64,000 bases of DNA from Winogradskyella sp. PC-19 (GTDB taxonomy: Bacteria; Bacteroidota; Bacteroidia; Flavobacteriales; Flavobacteriaceae). The translations under genes were made by a program, and so were the position numbers. Shown here piece after piece: positions 16,637-25,231 of this stretch. The DNA is taken from assembly GCF_002163855.1 (NCBI RefSeq), contig NZ_CP019332.1, forward strand, positions 31,387 through 95,386, in the 5' to 3' direction. A model generated the notes under the pieces. The model ran no database searches and was not told the origin of the DNA. It worked only from the letters and a program-made list of their open reading frames with translations. How positions within the stretch are numbered: position 1 is the first letter of the stretch; the number at the start of each line of letters is the position of its first letter.

Positions 16637-17341
16637 ATGGAAGAGCAAAACAAAAAAATATTATTAGTAGAGGACGATCCAAATTTTGGAACTGTACTTA
16701 AAGACTATTTAATCATGAACGACTTTGATGTAGTTCATGCAAAAAATGGTATGGAAGGTTTCGAAAAGTTTAAGAAAGATGATTATGATCTTTGTATACT
16801 TGATGTCATGATGCCTTACAAGGACGGTTTTACTCTAGCTAAAGAAATTAGAGAGAAGAATACTGATGTTCCTATTGTTTTTTTAACGGCTAAGGCAATG
16901 AAAGAAGATGTCTTAAAAGGTTATAAAGTAGGAGCAGACGACTACTTAAACAAACCTTTTGATAGTGAGGTCTTATTGATGAAGATTAAGGCTATTATGC
17001 AGCGTAAAGCAACTGATAGTGTTGCTGACAGTAAGCAGTTTGAGTTTGTTATTGGTAATTTTCATTTAAACTCTAAACTTCGTTTCTTATCTCTTAATGG
17101 TGGTGATCCAGAAAAACTATCTCCAAAAGAAAATGAGCTTTTAAGGTTATTGGCTTTACACGAAAACGATTTAATGCCACGTGAATTAGCATTAACTAAA
17201 ATATGGAGAGATGATAATTATTTCACATCTCGAAGTATGGATGTTTATATAGCAAAATTACGTAAGTATTTAAAGCCAGATCCAAATGTAGAAATTCTAA
17301 ACATACACGGTGAAGGATTTCGATTGGTAATCAACAAGTAG
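16637..17341 (+). CDS. rprY: OmpR-family response regulator, RprY-like
   Basis: A 234-residue transcription factor. The receiver domain has the acidic pair EDD near residues 12-14, phosphoacceptor D56 in LCILDVMMP and the lysine in LNKPF. The C-terminal winged-helix domain spans about residues 135-232 with SRSMDVYIAKLRKYL as the recognition region. It is cotranscribed with the sensor kinase 4 bases upstream and is the obvious partner. Length and type match Bacteroides RprY. A bidirectional terminator follows. Confidence 0.9.
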   Translation: MEEQNKKILLVEDDPNFGTVLKDYLIMNDFDVVHAKNGMEGFEKFKKDDYDLCILDVMMPYKDGFTLAKEIREKNTDVPIVFLTAKAMKEDVLKGYKVGADDYLNKPFDSEVLLMKIKAIMQRKATDSVADSKQFEFVIGNFHLNSKLRFLSLNGGDPEKLSPKENELLRLLALHENDLMPRELALTKIWRDDNYFTSRSMDVYIAKLRKYLKPDPNVEILNIHGEGFRLVINK

Positions 17342-17359
17342 TTACAATAATAAAAAGAT

Positions 17360-17390
17360 AAAAAACCAGCTATTTAGCTGGTTTTTTGTT
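17360..17390. terminator. Bidirectional terminator between rprY and miaA
   Basis: aaccagct (17364-17371) pairs with agctggtt (17376-17383), flanked by A and T runs. The stem contains the miaA stop codon at 17370-17372, so it serves both convergent units. Confidence 0.88.
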
Positions 17391-18281
17391 TTCAATATAA
17401 GATGTGATTAGATTAACGTCTTCTAAATAATCAAACCATTTAATAGTTTCATCTTTTCTATACCATGTTAGTTGACGTTTTGCGAATCGGCGTGTGTTTT
17501 TCTTAATTTCAGAAATAGCAAAATCTAAAGTCCATTCACCTTCGAAATGTTTGAACAATTCTTTATAGCCAACTGTATTTAAGGCATTAAGCTTTTTTTG
17601 TGGTAACAATCTTCTTGCTTCATCAACCAATCCGTTTTCTATCATAATATCTACACGTCTATTAATACGGTCGTAAATAATTTCTCTTTCGGCTTTAATA
17701 CCTATAGAAATTGTTTTAAATGGTCTTTTGGTTTTATTCTTAGATAAGAAACTCGAATAAGGCTTACCTGTACCAATACATATTTCTAAAGCTCTTATAA
17801 GACGTTGTGGGTTGTTAATAGCAATTGTATTGTATGAGGTTTGATCTAACTCTTTCAGTTGTAACTGAAGTATTTTAATACCTTCAGTTTCTAGCTTTAG
17901 ATTTAATTCTTCTCTAATTTTTTTAGGAATATCAGGAAAAATATCTAAACCATTAATGACTGCATTACTATATAAGCCAGAACCTCCAACCATTACTATT
18001 ACATCTTGAGTCTTAAACAGTTCTTTTAATTTATTAATGGCCTCTTTTTCATAATGACCTACATTATAAGGCTCTTCTACTGATATATGTTGTATAAAAT
18101 GATGTTTTGCAGAAGCTAGTTCTATCTTGTTAGGAACGGCAGTTCCAATAGTCATTTCTTTAAAAAATTGTCTAGAATCTGAAGAAATTATTTCTGTGTT
18201 AAAATACTGAGCCAATTTAATACTTAATGCAGTTTTACCAATTCCGGTAGGTCCAACTATTGAAATAAGTGTCTTACTCAT
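17370..18281 (-). CDS. miaA: tRNA dimethylallyltransferase MiaA
   Basis: MiaA adds a dimethylallyl group to A37 of tRNAs reading UNN codons. From the ATG at 18279-18281 the protein has 303 residues, with P-loop GPTGIGKT at residues 10-17, the SSDSRQ motif and GGSGLY near residue 97. The frame extends six codons upstream to a possible start at 18299, but the start at 18281 gives the usual spacing to the P-loop and an 8-base overlap with the stop of the K+ channel gene. Its 3' end lies inside a bidirectional terminator. Confidence 0.93.
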   Translation of the reverse strand: MSKTLISIVGPTGIGKTALSIKLAQYFNTEIISSDSRQFFKEMTIGTAVPNKIELASAKHHFIQHISVEEPYNVGHYEKEAINKLKELFKTQDVIVMVGGSGLYSNAVINGLDIFPDIPKKIREELNLKLETEGIKILQLQLKELDQTSYNTIAINNPQRLIRALEICIGTGKPYSSFLSKNKTKRPFKTISIGIKAEREIIYDRINRRVDIMIENGLVDEARRLLPQKKLNALNTVGYKELFKHFEGEWTLDFAISEIKKNTRRFAKRQLTWYRKDETIKWFDYLEDVNLITSYIENKKPAK

Positions 18282-19140
18282 GATGTAATACTTCTCCACA
18301 TTTATAACAAAACTCAGCGTTATCTTTATGATTCTGAGCCAAACAACTCCTGCAAGACTGAGAATTTGTATCGATTTGAGACTTCGTTACGTCTGCTTTT
18401 CCATTCTCAGATTTTTTACTACTGCTCTTTGCATATTCGGCAGAGACAATTCCTGTAGGTACAGCAATTATACCGTAACCCAAAATCATTATTATTGTAG
18501 TTATAAACTGGCCTAAGGGTGTTTGTGGAGCTATGTCACCAAAACCTACAGTCGTTAGTGTCACGATACACCAATATACACTTTTAGGGATGTTTGTAAA
18601 TCCATTAGCTTCTCCTTCAACCAAATACATTATGGTGCCAAATACTACAGAAGATACCATTACAGCAAATAAGAAAACTAAAATTTTAATACGGCTCGCA
18701 ATAATCGAGTCTTTTAATTGATTTGAAGCTCCTAGATAGCGTGCTAGTTTTAAAATCCTAAAAACTCGCAATAATCTCAGCGCTCGGAGCGTTACAAGCG
18801 CTTGAGCGCCTCCAAATAAAAATGTTACATACATCGGAATGGTTGACAAAAAGTCTATTATCCCAAAAAAGCTAAAAATGTACTTGAATGGCTTTTTTAT
18901 ACTAACCACTCTGAGTATATATTCTATACTAAACAATATAGTTACAATCCATTCTCCGTAATAAAGTAGATCATGATATTTTTTGTCTATACTATTTACA
19001 CTTTCGAGCATAACTAAAACTATACTCAGTATTATAAAAACTAGTAATAAAACATCAAACCATTTTCCAGAAGGCGTATCTGCTTCATAAATTATTTCAT
19101 GAAGTTTAGTACGCCAATTATGTTTTTTTGTTGCTTCCAC
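18274..19140 (-). CDS. Voltage-gated K+ channel with C-terminal zinc ribbon
   Basis: A 288-residue six-helix ion channel of the cytoplasmic membrane. Membrane segments start at about residue 28. The S4 voltage-sensor helix (residues 118-135) shows arginine or lysine at every third place (LRALRLLRVFRILKLAR). The pore has the potassium selectivity filter TVGFGD at 197-202. After the last helix (~212-232) comes a polar linker and a CxxC pair, C263/C266 and C278/C281, forming a short zinc ribbon. The start is GTG. It overlaps miaA by 8 bases. Potassium selectivity is clear; gating properties are not. Confidence 0.87.
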   Translation of the reverse strand: MEATKKHNWRTKLHEIIYEADTPSGKWFDVLLLVFIILSIVLVMLESVNSIDKKYHDLLYYGEWIVTILFSIEYILRVVSIKKPFKYIFSFFGIIDFLSTIPMYVTFLFGGAQALVTLRALRLLRVFRILKLARYLGASNQLKDSIIASRIKILVFLFAVMVSSVVFGTIMYLVEGEANGFTNIPKSVYWCIVTLTTVGFGDIAPQTPLGQFITTIIMILGYGIIAVPTGIVSAEYAKSSSKKSENGKADVTKSQIDTNSQSCRSCLAQNHKDNAEFCYKCGEVLHHE

Positions 19141-19164
19141 GTTTTAAATTTACAAAAGATAGGG

Positions 19165-21111
19165 TTATTTTTTCTCTAAAACGACAACACTATTATTTTG
19201 TAAGTCTATAATTTGACCCATAAAAGCTTTTAAGGCTTCATAATAACTAGCATCATAAATTGGTTTGTCTAATTTAATACGAACAAATACTGATAGTTTT
19301 TCTTCGTTAGCTGATGTACTAAAAGTTACTAAGCCACCTTTGTTAGGTAATGCAAAATTTATTGGTTTTGGCAGTTCGACAACTTTTAATTTGTCACCAA
19401 GTTCTACTTCAATAGCATAATTAAACAATTGTTTATAGCCAAAATCAATTGGATAGGTACGTTGTTCTAGTTTGAAGGGATTTTCTTCATAAAACTTGTA
19501 AATAAATGGATTGAAATAGATTTTATCACCAACAAACTCTTCTTCATGTAAGACTTCTAATACTTCCGAAAACTTATTATCGTTTTTGTTTTTTGACAAA
19601 ACTTCGTGTTTTTCAATAGTGCTGTTAGTGTAACTACTTTTTAAGCGTTCTAGGTATACTGAAGAATTTTCGTGATATAATTTTTTCTTTGCATGAGAGT
19701 TATATCCAGTTACTGAAATGTTTACATCTCCTTTTAGTTGGTTGTTTTCTGATAACTTGTATTTAGCACCGATTTGAATTGTAGAATATTGTCCAGGCGC
19801 TATATCTTCCCAATAACTACCATATTCGGTATCATTGACCCTACCATACTGATTAAGACAATAAAAAGGCAATTCTCCAAAGCTTAAGTACGGGTTTGTG
19901 GCATCCAAATAGTACGTTTCATCTTTTATAACAAGCTTTACTATTGTATAATCAAAATCAGTAAGTACTGGGTAGACTTTTGTGGCTAAACCATTGTCTC
20001 TTGTAGAGACTAACATCGCATAAGATTCTAATCCTTCGGCATGTAATAGGTTTTGTAATAATAGATTTATCTCAAATGCATTACCACCTTTTTCTTCTAG
20101 AAGACGTTTTATAGAAGCGTCATATCTTCCAGATTTACTATCCCATATATAGTTGTCTAATACATACTGATAAATGGCCTTTGCTTTTTCTTTTGTATCT
20201 TTAATACTAGTGATTGGAGGTGGAAGTAGTTCTTTTACTAGCTTTTTTTTATTTATCTGTCTACCAAAGTCAGAGTCCGCTTTCAGTTCACCATCAACAT
20301 CTTCCCATGATTTTGTAATCTTGTCTACCGAACCGTTAAACTGTTTTACTACACTTAATTCGTATTCTATTCTAGACAAATAATTAGCTTTTGTGGTTGT
20401 ATATTTTTCTTTTCTGTATGCTGGTATATCAGTCATTACATATCTATAAACGGCACAGTTCGCATACGCACCTCTACCAGCTTCTAGACAATTATAATCT
20501 ATGTTGTTAGTATTTACTTTTAATGGAATGGAACCAACTAGTTTTATGTTATAGTCATAGTTTCCAGGTATACTAGCATTAAGTTCACTGTAAAGCGTTG
20601 GTATATCATGCTGAAAGCTCCATGGCACAAACTTATTAATAAAATTGGTAGTCTTAGTGTAACTGTAGGTAATTATGCTACCGACTTTTACGTTAGGAAA
20701 AACAAGCCTAGCTACTTCATATGTGTCATTTTTCTCGGTATAAATAGCATCTTGTGACATGTTTGTTATAACAGGTTTTCCATTTTCTAGATTATGAACT
20801 TGTACCGAAACATCTTTTAAATTTTCTCTTGAATCTTTACCAATATAAAGCGGTATTTCAACCTTTCCGTGTTTCAACCCTTCTTTATTAAGAATTTTAA
20901 TTTTTTGATTCGTTTTAATATTAAGACGCCATGTGTCTTTATTAAAAAAAGCATTACCGTAATCGTATATGATAAGTGCTTCTGCAGCTGGATCCTTCTC
21001 ATAAGTATTTGTTTCTAACTCTTGTTTGGTAACGTTCATACCAATTTCAAATACCTGAGCATTTGTGGATAATGAAAATAAAATGATAAGAAGGAAAATG
21101 TATTTTTTCAT
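19165..21111 (-). CDS. DUF3857 protein with a degenerate transglutaminase-like domain
   Basis: A 648-residue secreted protein (signal peptide MKKYIFLLIILFSLSTNAQ). The first ~250 residues match DUF3857, with segments such as ITYSYTKTTNF and FVPWSFQHDIPTLYSELN. A transglutaminase-like fold follows at about 310-420. The usual catalytic cysteine position falls in KGGNAFEIN (near 345), which has no cysteine, and the His position reads FDYTIVKL, while the Asp survives in YYLDATNPY. A beta-rich C-terminal region completes it. It is probably non-catalytic and may bind envelope polymers; this is inference. It lies 3 bases downstream of the nuclease gene. Confidence 0.82.
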   Translation of the reverse strand: MKKYIFLLIILFSLSTNAQVFEIGMNVTKQELETNTYEKDPAAEALIIYDYGNAFFNKDTWRLNIKTNQKIKILNKEGLKHGKVEIPLYIGKDSRENLKDVSVQVHNLENGKPVITNMSQDAIYTEKNDTYEVARLVFPNVKVGSIITYSYTKTTNFINKFVPWSFQHDIPTLYSELNASIPGNYDYNIKLVGSIPLKVNTNNIDYNCLEAGRGAYANCAVYRYVMTDIPAYRKEKYTTTKANYLSRIEYELSVVKQFNGSVDKITKSWEDVDGELKADSDFGRQINKKKLVKELLPPPITSIKDTKEKAKAIYQYVLDNYIWDSKSGRYDASIKRLLEEKGGNAFEINLLLQNLLHAEGLESYAMLVSTRDNGLATKVYPVLTDFDYTIVKLVIKDETYYLDATNPYLSFGELPFYCLNQYGRVNDTEYGSYWEDIAPGQYSTIQIGAKYKLSENNQLKGDVNISVTGYNSHAKKKLYHENSSVYLERLKSSYTNSTIEKHEVLSKNKNDNKFSEVLEVLHEEEFVGDKIYFNPFIYKFYEENPFKLEQRTYPIDFGYKQLFNYAIEVELGDKLKVVELPKPINFALPNKGGLVTFSTSANEEKLSVFVRIKLDKPIYDASYYEALKAFMGQIIDLQNNSVVVLEKK

Positions 21112-21114
21112 ATT

Positions 21115-22479
21115 CTAAAATGTAGAAATTTTTATTCTTTTCTTGTTTCGTCTAACGTAAGATTGTATGATATGTTGATTATCTCTGTTATTTGACATGG
21201 GTGTAATTAGAGAGAGTAAAACTTCAGTATTATTAATTTGATGATTCAAATCAAAAAAACCTAGGCCTTTAAATGTGCCATTTTCAATGACAACAACACT
21301 TTTTTCATCAACATACCTTCCGCGGTCTATAATGAGCATATTTTTGTTTTCGTAAGAATGTAAATCTATAAAATTATAGATACGATTATTATAAGCTTCT
21401 ACAGATTCTTTATTGATACATGCACCATGACACTCTTCAATACCATAATTAAAACAACTTGATTTGGTTTTTTCGAGACCAGTGAGTTTTTGACAGAGTT
21501 CATAATTAATAACGGCATTATTAATAAAGTGGTTTGCACTTTGTCTATTTGTAAAGGTTGTTATTGGGGTTTCTGCTTTTGTTGCACTATCTACTCGTAG
21601 ATTTACGTAACCATTAGTGTCAGTAAACTGATAAAGTCCATGCGAAAACAAGTGCTTTTTTAAGGCTCTGTTAAGTAATGGTTTGTTCTTTTTAATCTCT
21701 TCACTTTCTTTTAATAATGCAATAAGTTCACTTCCTGTTTTTTCGTAAGATACCGAAGAGACTAGTGCCTGAATTTTTTTTGATTTAGAATTGGTACCAG
21801 TAAAGTGTTGGGTAATTCGTTTTTTGATATTGTTACTTTTTCCAATATAAATAATTTCACTTGCTTCATTATGAATGTAGTAAACACCAGTTTCATTTGG
21901 CATTTCCTCAACTATAGCTTTTAAGTTCGAAGCTATTTTTGATTTTTGTTCAGTCTTTACAGCTTGTGTGATAATTTCCTTTTTAAGGTCTTTATTTAAT
22001 AGCATTTTAAAGAGCTTGACAGTAGCTTTTGCGTCACCGTCAGCGCGATGCCTATCACTAATAGCAATCCCTAAAGCACGAGTTAATTTGCCTAAACTAT
22101 ATGATTCCATATCCGGAATCAATTGTTTAGATAGCTCGACTGTACAAAGTGTTTTTCTTTTATATGGAAAACCTAAACGTTTGAATTCTGTCTTTAAAAT
22201 ACGGTAGTCAAAAGAAGAGTTATGTGCTACAATAATACAGCCTTCAGTAATTTCTACAATACGTTTTGCAACCTGATAGAATTTTGGTGCATTTCGTAAC
22301 ATCTTACTATTTATACCTGTAAGATTAACTACAAAAGGCTGAATTTCTCGTTCTGGATTAACAAGACTTATAAATTGGTCTACTATTTCATGGCCGTCAA
22401 ATTTATATATAGCAATTTCTGTAATGCCTTCTTCGTTAAATTTTCCGCCAGTAGTTTCTATGTCAAGTATTGCGTAAAT
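21115..22479 (-). CDS. DnaQ-like exonuclease fused to a GIY-YIG nuclease, ATT start
   Basis: A protein of about 454 residues combining a DEDD exonuclease, a GIY-YIG endonuclease and a C-terminal UvrC/Cho-like part, a combination known in Flavobacteriaceae and probably acting in DNA repair. Exonuclease motifs are DIETTGG (D6, E8), HNSSFDYR and the histidine-aspartate region DRHRADGDA. The GIY-YIG domain shows GVYYIHN then IYIGKSNNIKKR. The first ATG in frame is at 22302, which would delete the DIET motif. The frame is open up to a stop at 22534-22536 with no ATG, GTG or TTG. The family normally begins at YAILD, so ATT at 22477-22479 is my choice. Confidence 0.8.
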   Translation of the reverse strand: MYAILDIETTGGKFNEEGITEIAIYKFDGHEIVDQFISLVNPEREIQPFVVNLTGINSKMLRNAPKFYQVAKRIVEITEGCIIVAHNSSFDYRILKTEFKRLGFPYKRKTLCTVELSKQLIPDMESYSLGKLTRALGIAISDRHRADGDAKATVKLFKMLLNKDLKKEIITQAVKTEQKSKIASNLKAIVEEMPNETGVYYIHNEASEIIYIGKSNNIKKRITQHFTGTNSKSKKIQALVSSVSYEKTGSELIALLKESEEIKKNKPLLNRALKKHLFSHGLYQFTDTNGYVNLRVDSATKAETPITTFTNRQSANHFINNAVINYELCQKLTGLEKTKSSCFNYGIEECHGACINKESVEAYNNRIYNFIDLHSYENKNMLIIDRGRYVDEKSVVVIENGTFKGLGFFDLNHQINNTEVLLSLITPMSNNRDNQHIIQSYVRRNKKRIKISTF

Positions 22480-22544
22480 AGGAGTATTTCTGTTTGGATT
22501 TAAAAAGTGAAGATAGTTGTATTTATAAGATTTTCAAAAGAGAA

Positions 22545-23219
22545 TTAATTGTAATTTCTTGCTCCAAAAATACTGCTACCAACACGTATCATAGTACTGC
22601 CACAATCTATGGCTATTTGGTAATCACCACTCATACCCATACTAATAGTTTGTAATTTACAGTTATGACTATCAACTTCAGGAAGTTCTGTAAATGTAGA
22701 TTTTAGAAGGTTAAATTCACTCTCGACTTGTTGCATATCATCAGTGAATGTTGCCATACCCATTAGGCCAACAATTTTGATGTTTTCTAATTCCAAAAGT
22801 TCGTCTGAAGTTAAAATGCTTTTTGCATCTTCGGGCGATAAACCAAATTTGCTATCTTCTTTTGCTATTTTAATTTGAAGTAGACAATTAATGATACGTT
22901 GGTGTTTTTTTGCTTGTTTGTTTATTTCTTTAAGTAGTTTTAAGCTGTCTACACCATGAATTAAATCCACAAACTCAGCCATGTATTTGACCTTGTTGCG
23001 CTGTACATGACCAATCATATGCCATTGTATGTCTTTTGGCATAGTTTCCCATTTGTCAGCCATTTCTTGGATTTTATTTTCTCCAAAAATGCGTTGACCA
23101 GCATCGTAAGCTTCCATTAAGGCACTAATAGGTTTTGTTTTAGAAACGGCTACTAAAACGACATGATTTGGTAATTGAGACTTTATTTTATTTAGATTTT
23201 GTTTTATGTTCATCGTCAT
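22545..23219 (-). CDS. yggS: PLP homeostasis protein YggS (PROSC family)
   Basis: YggS binds pyridoxal phosphate and buffers its level. The 224-residue protein has the TIM-barrel landmarks VAVSKTKP with the PLP lysine near residue 27, GENKIQEM, WHMIGHVQRNK and MGMSGDYQIAID near the C-terminus. The ATG at 23219 overlaps the stop of the upstream orphan gene (ATGA); a second in-frame ATG is at 23213. The stop precedes the nuclease gene by 65 bases. Confidence 0.93.
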   Translation of the reverse strand: MTMNIKQNLNKIKSQLPNHVVLVAVSKTKPISALMEAYDAGQRIFGENKIQEMADKWETMPKDIQWHMIGHVQRNKVKYMAEFVDLIHGVDSLKLLKEINKQAKKHQRIINCLLQIKIAKEDSKFGLSPEDAKSILTSDELLELENIKIVGLMGMATFTDDMQQVESEFNLLKSTFTELPEVDSHNCKLQTISMGMSGDYQIAIDCGSTMIRVGSSIFGARNYN

Positions 23220-23971
23220 TCAATAATATGTAGATTTATATACTCACAATCATGTTCGTTTCCGTAAATATAAAAAGGTTTTATAATTGGAAAGTTTTTA
23301 AATAATTCTCCGTCATTTTCAGAAAGAACTTCATTTAATAATAAAAAATATTTGTATTTGTAGGATTCATAAATACAATTATAAAGTTCAAAATCATTTA
23401 TGAGTTGGTTGTATAAATCTAATTCATCAACTATTCTTTCAAAATCGAAAAGAGGCTTACTAAAAGACGTAGAATCGATTTTTTTTTCAAATTGAAATAA
23501 TTGGTTTGAGTAATCATAGTCAAAATATTCAGGATTTTTTAAGATAGGAAAATCTCCTTTTCCATAAATTGAACACCAAGACTCAGAAAGATTATCGAAT
23601 GAAATAAATAAAACCTGTCTTTCTAAAGAATCAAATTTGTCTAAATTTTCTCTTTGAAGTTTAGAAATTATTTTCTTTAAATCTGATTTCAAATTATTTT
23701 TTAGTAAAATTTCGTCAAACTCAAATTTTACTAACTTTTCAAATATTGAAGAAATTTTAAAGTTTTTTAGGGAGTTTTTAACTTCAGTTATTTCGATTTC
23801 ATCCATCCGAAAATATACTTCTCTAGTATAGTTATTTAATACTATCTCATTGTTATCAATTAAATAATCTACAAAGTTTTTATAGTTCAGACTCTTAACT
23901 CTATTAAAGTTTTTGTCAAATAAATACTGTAAGTTTTTTCTAATATTTTCCGATTGACCTACTACTTCCAT
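23216..23971 (-). CDS. Unrecognised AT-rich orphan protein
   Basis: A 251-residue protein I cannot assign. It has no signal peptide, no membrane helix and no cysteine pattern; it is rich in Asn, Lys, Phe, Tyr, Asp and Glu. The region around residues 75-130 looks helical (LKNNLKSDLKKIISKLQREN). In sampled 60-base lines of the gene I counted about 17-28% G+C, against 38-40% in the adjacent DUF1015 gene. It is inserted between DUF1015 and yggS, with a 12-base gap upstream and a 4-base overlap downstream, so it is likely translated. The composition suggests acquisition by transfer. Confidence 0.6.
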   Translation of the reverse strand: MEVVGQSENIRKNLQYLFDKNFNRVKSLNYKNFVDYLIDNNEIVLNNYTREVYFRMDEIEITEVKNSLKNFKISSIFEKLVKFEFDEILLKNNLKSDLKKIISKLQRENLDKFDSLERQVLFISFDNLSESWCSIYGKGDFPILKNPEYFDYDYSNQLFQFEKKIDSTSFSKPLFDFERIVDELDLYNQLINDFELYNCIYESYKYKYFLLLNEVLSENDGELFKNFPIIKPFYIYGNEHDCEYINLHIIE

Positions 23972-23983
23972 AACATCTAAATC

Positions 23984-25222
23984 TCAAAACTCATAAATAG
24001 TAACACCACTTCGTAACTTAGGCTCAATATAAGTGCTCTTTGGTGGCATTTTTAGACCTTCGTCCGCTATGGCTTTCATTTGTTCAATTGTTGCTGGAAT
24101 CATACCAAAACCAACTTTGAATTCGTTACTATCGACCATACTTTTTAAATTAACGATATCTTTTTTACCGCTTAAATAATCTATACGCGTATTATTGCGT
24201 AAATCGTCAATGCCTAGTATTGGTTTTAAAACGGTGTCATAAAGTAATTGTGCGTCCAAAGCATCAAGAGATGTTTTAAATTTATAATCATTTTTTCTGA
24301 GGTATAAGGAGTAGAATTCTCCATCTAAATACATACTAAAATGATGTGCTTTAGACGGTTTGTAAGGCATAATACCTCTATTTTCGATACGATACACAGT
24401 ATCTAATTGAATTAAAAACTCTTCTTTGGACATGCCGTTTAAGTCTCTTATAACTCTGTAAAACTCATGAAGTTTTAATTCAGATTCAGGAATCAAAAAA
24501 CTCATAAAAGAGTTATAAGTTTCGTTGCCAGTATGATTATTGTTTTCAGCTTTTAATTCTTTTTGCAAAAGCGTAGATGAAGACGAACGGTGATGTCCAT
24601 CTGCAATATAGAGTACTTCCATTTCTGTAAAAGCATCAGAAATAACACTAATGTCATTTTCGTTATCTATTTGCCATAAATAATGAGTGTCTCTATATGT
24701 AGTCGTAAATTCAAACTCAGCGCGTTGTTTCTGTATTTCTGAAACTATGATTGAAATATTATCATTATCAGGATAGGTGAGTAGTACAGGTTCGGCATTG
24801 AAACCTACTGTTTTTAGATAGTCTTTAAAGACAGTCTCACGACTTTCGATAGTATCCTCGTGTTTTTTTATAACATCATTTTTGTAGTCCTCGACACTGG
24901 CTGCAGCAACAATACCATTAAAGACTTGATGGTCTCTGTCTACAATGCGATAGATATAAAAAGATGCTTTTTTATCCTGAACAAAGACACCATCTTCTTT
25001 AAACTCTTGATACCTGTTTTTTACGAGTTGGTAACGTTCTTTACCAGATATCTCCTTATCATATTTATAACCAGGATTTACAATGTGTAAAAAAGAATAC
25101 GGATTGTAGTCTAATCGTGCTTCGCGTTCTGGCTGAGTATAACTTTGATATGAGCGAGATGCCACTAAACTTACTTTATCTCGTGTTGGACGTACTGCTC
25201 TAAATGGAGTTATTTTTGCCAA
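23984..25222 (-). CDS. DUF1015 family protein
   Basis: A 412-residue cytoplasmic protein of the DUF1015 family, recognised by MAKITPFRAVRPTRDK at the start, YNPYSFLHIVNP and the strongly conserved DGHHRSSS near residue 208. The DGHHR motif recalls the GxHR nucleotide-binding loop of ParB/Srx-like folds, so a kinase-like or nucleotide-binding role is possible but unproven. The start is TTG at 25222, supported by the family's conserved N-terminus. It follows the hydroxyacyl-CoA dehydrogenase gene by 9 bases, a frequent pairing in flavobacteria. Confidence 0.85.
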   Translation of the reverse strand: MAKITPFRAVRPTRDKVSLVASRSYQSYTQPEREARLDYNPYSFLHIVNPGYKYDKEISGKERYQLVKNRYQEFKEDGVFVQDKKASFYIYRIVDRDHQVFNGIVAAASVEDYKNDVIKKHEDTIESRETVFKDYLKTVGFNAEPVLLTYPDNDNISIIVSEIQKQRAEFEFTTTYRDTHYLWQIDNENDISVISDAFTEMEVLYIADGHHRSSSSTLLQKELKAENNNHTGNETYNSFMSFLIPESELKLHEFYRVIRDLNGMSKEEFLIQLDTVYRIENRGIMPYKPSKAHHFSMYLDGEFYSLYLRKNDYKFKTSLDALDAQLLYDTVLKPILGIDDLRNNTRIDYLSGKKDIVNLKSMVDSNEFKVGFGMIPATIEQMKAIADEGLKMPPKSTYIEPKLRSGVTIYEF

Positions 25223-25231
25223 ATTAGTATC

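Noticed and set aside
22297-22302. ATG at 22302 as the start of the DnaQ/GIY-YIG nuclease
   Set aside because: The conserved exonuclease motif DIETTGG lies upstream in the same open frame, so this start would give a dead N-terminal domain.
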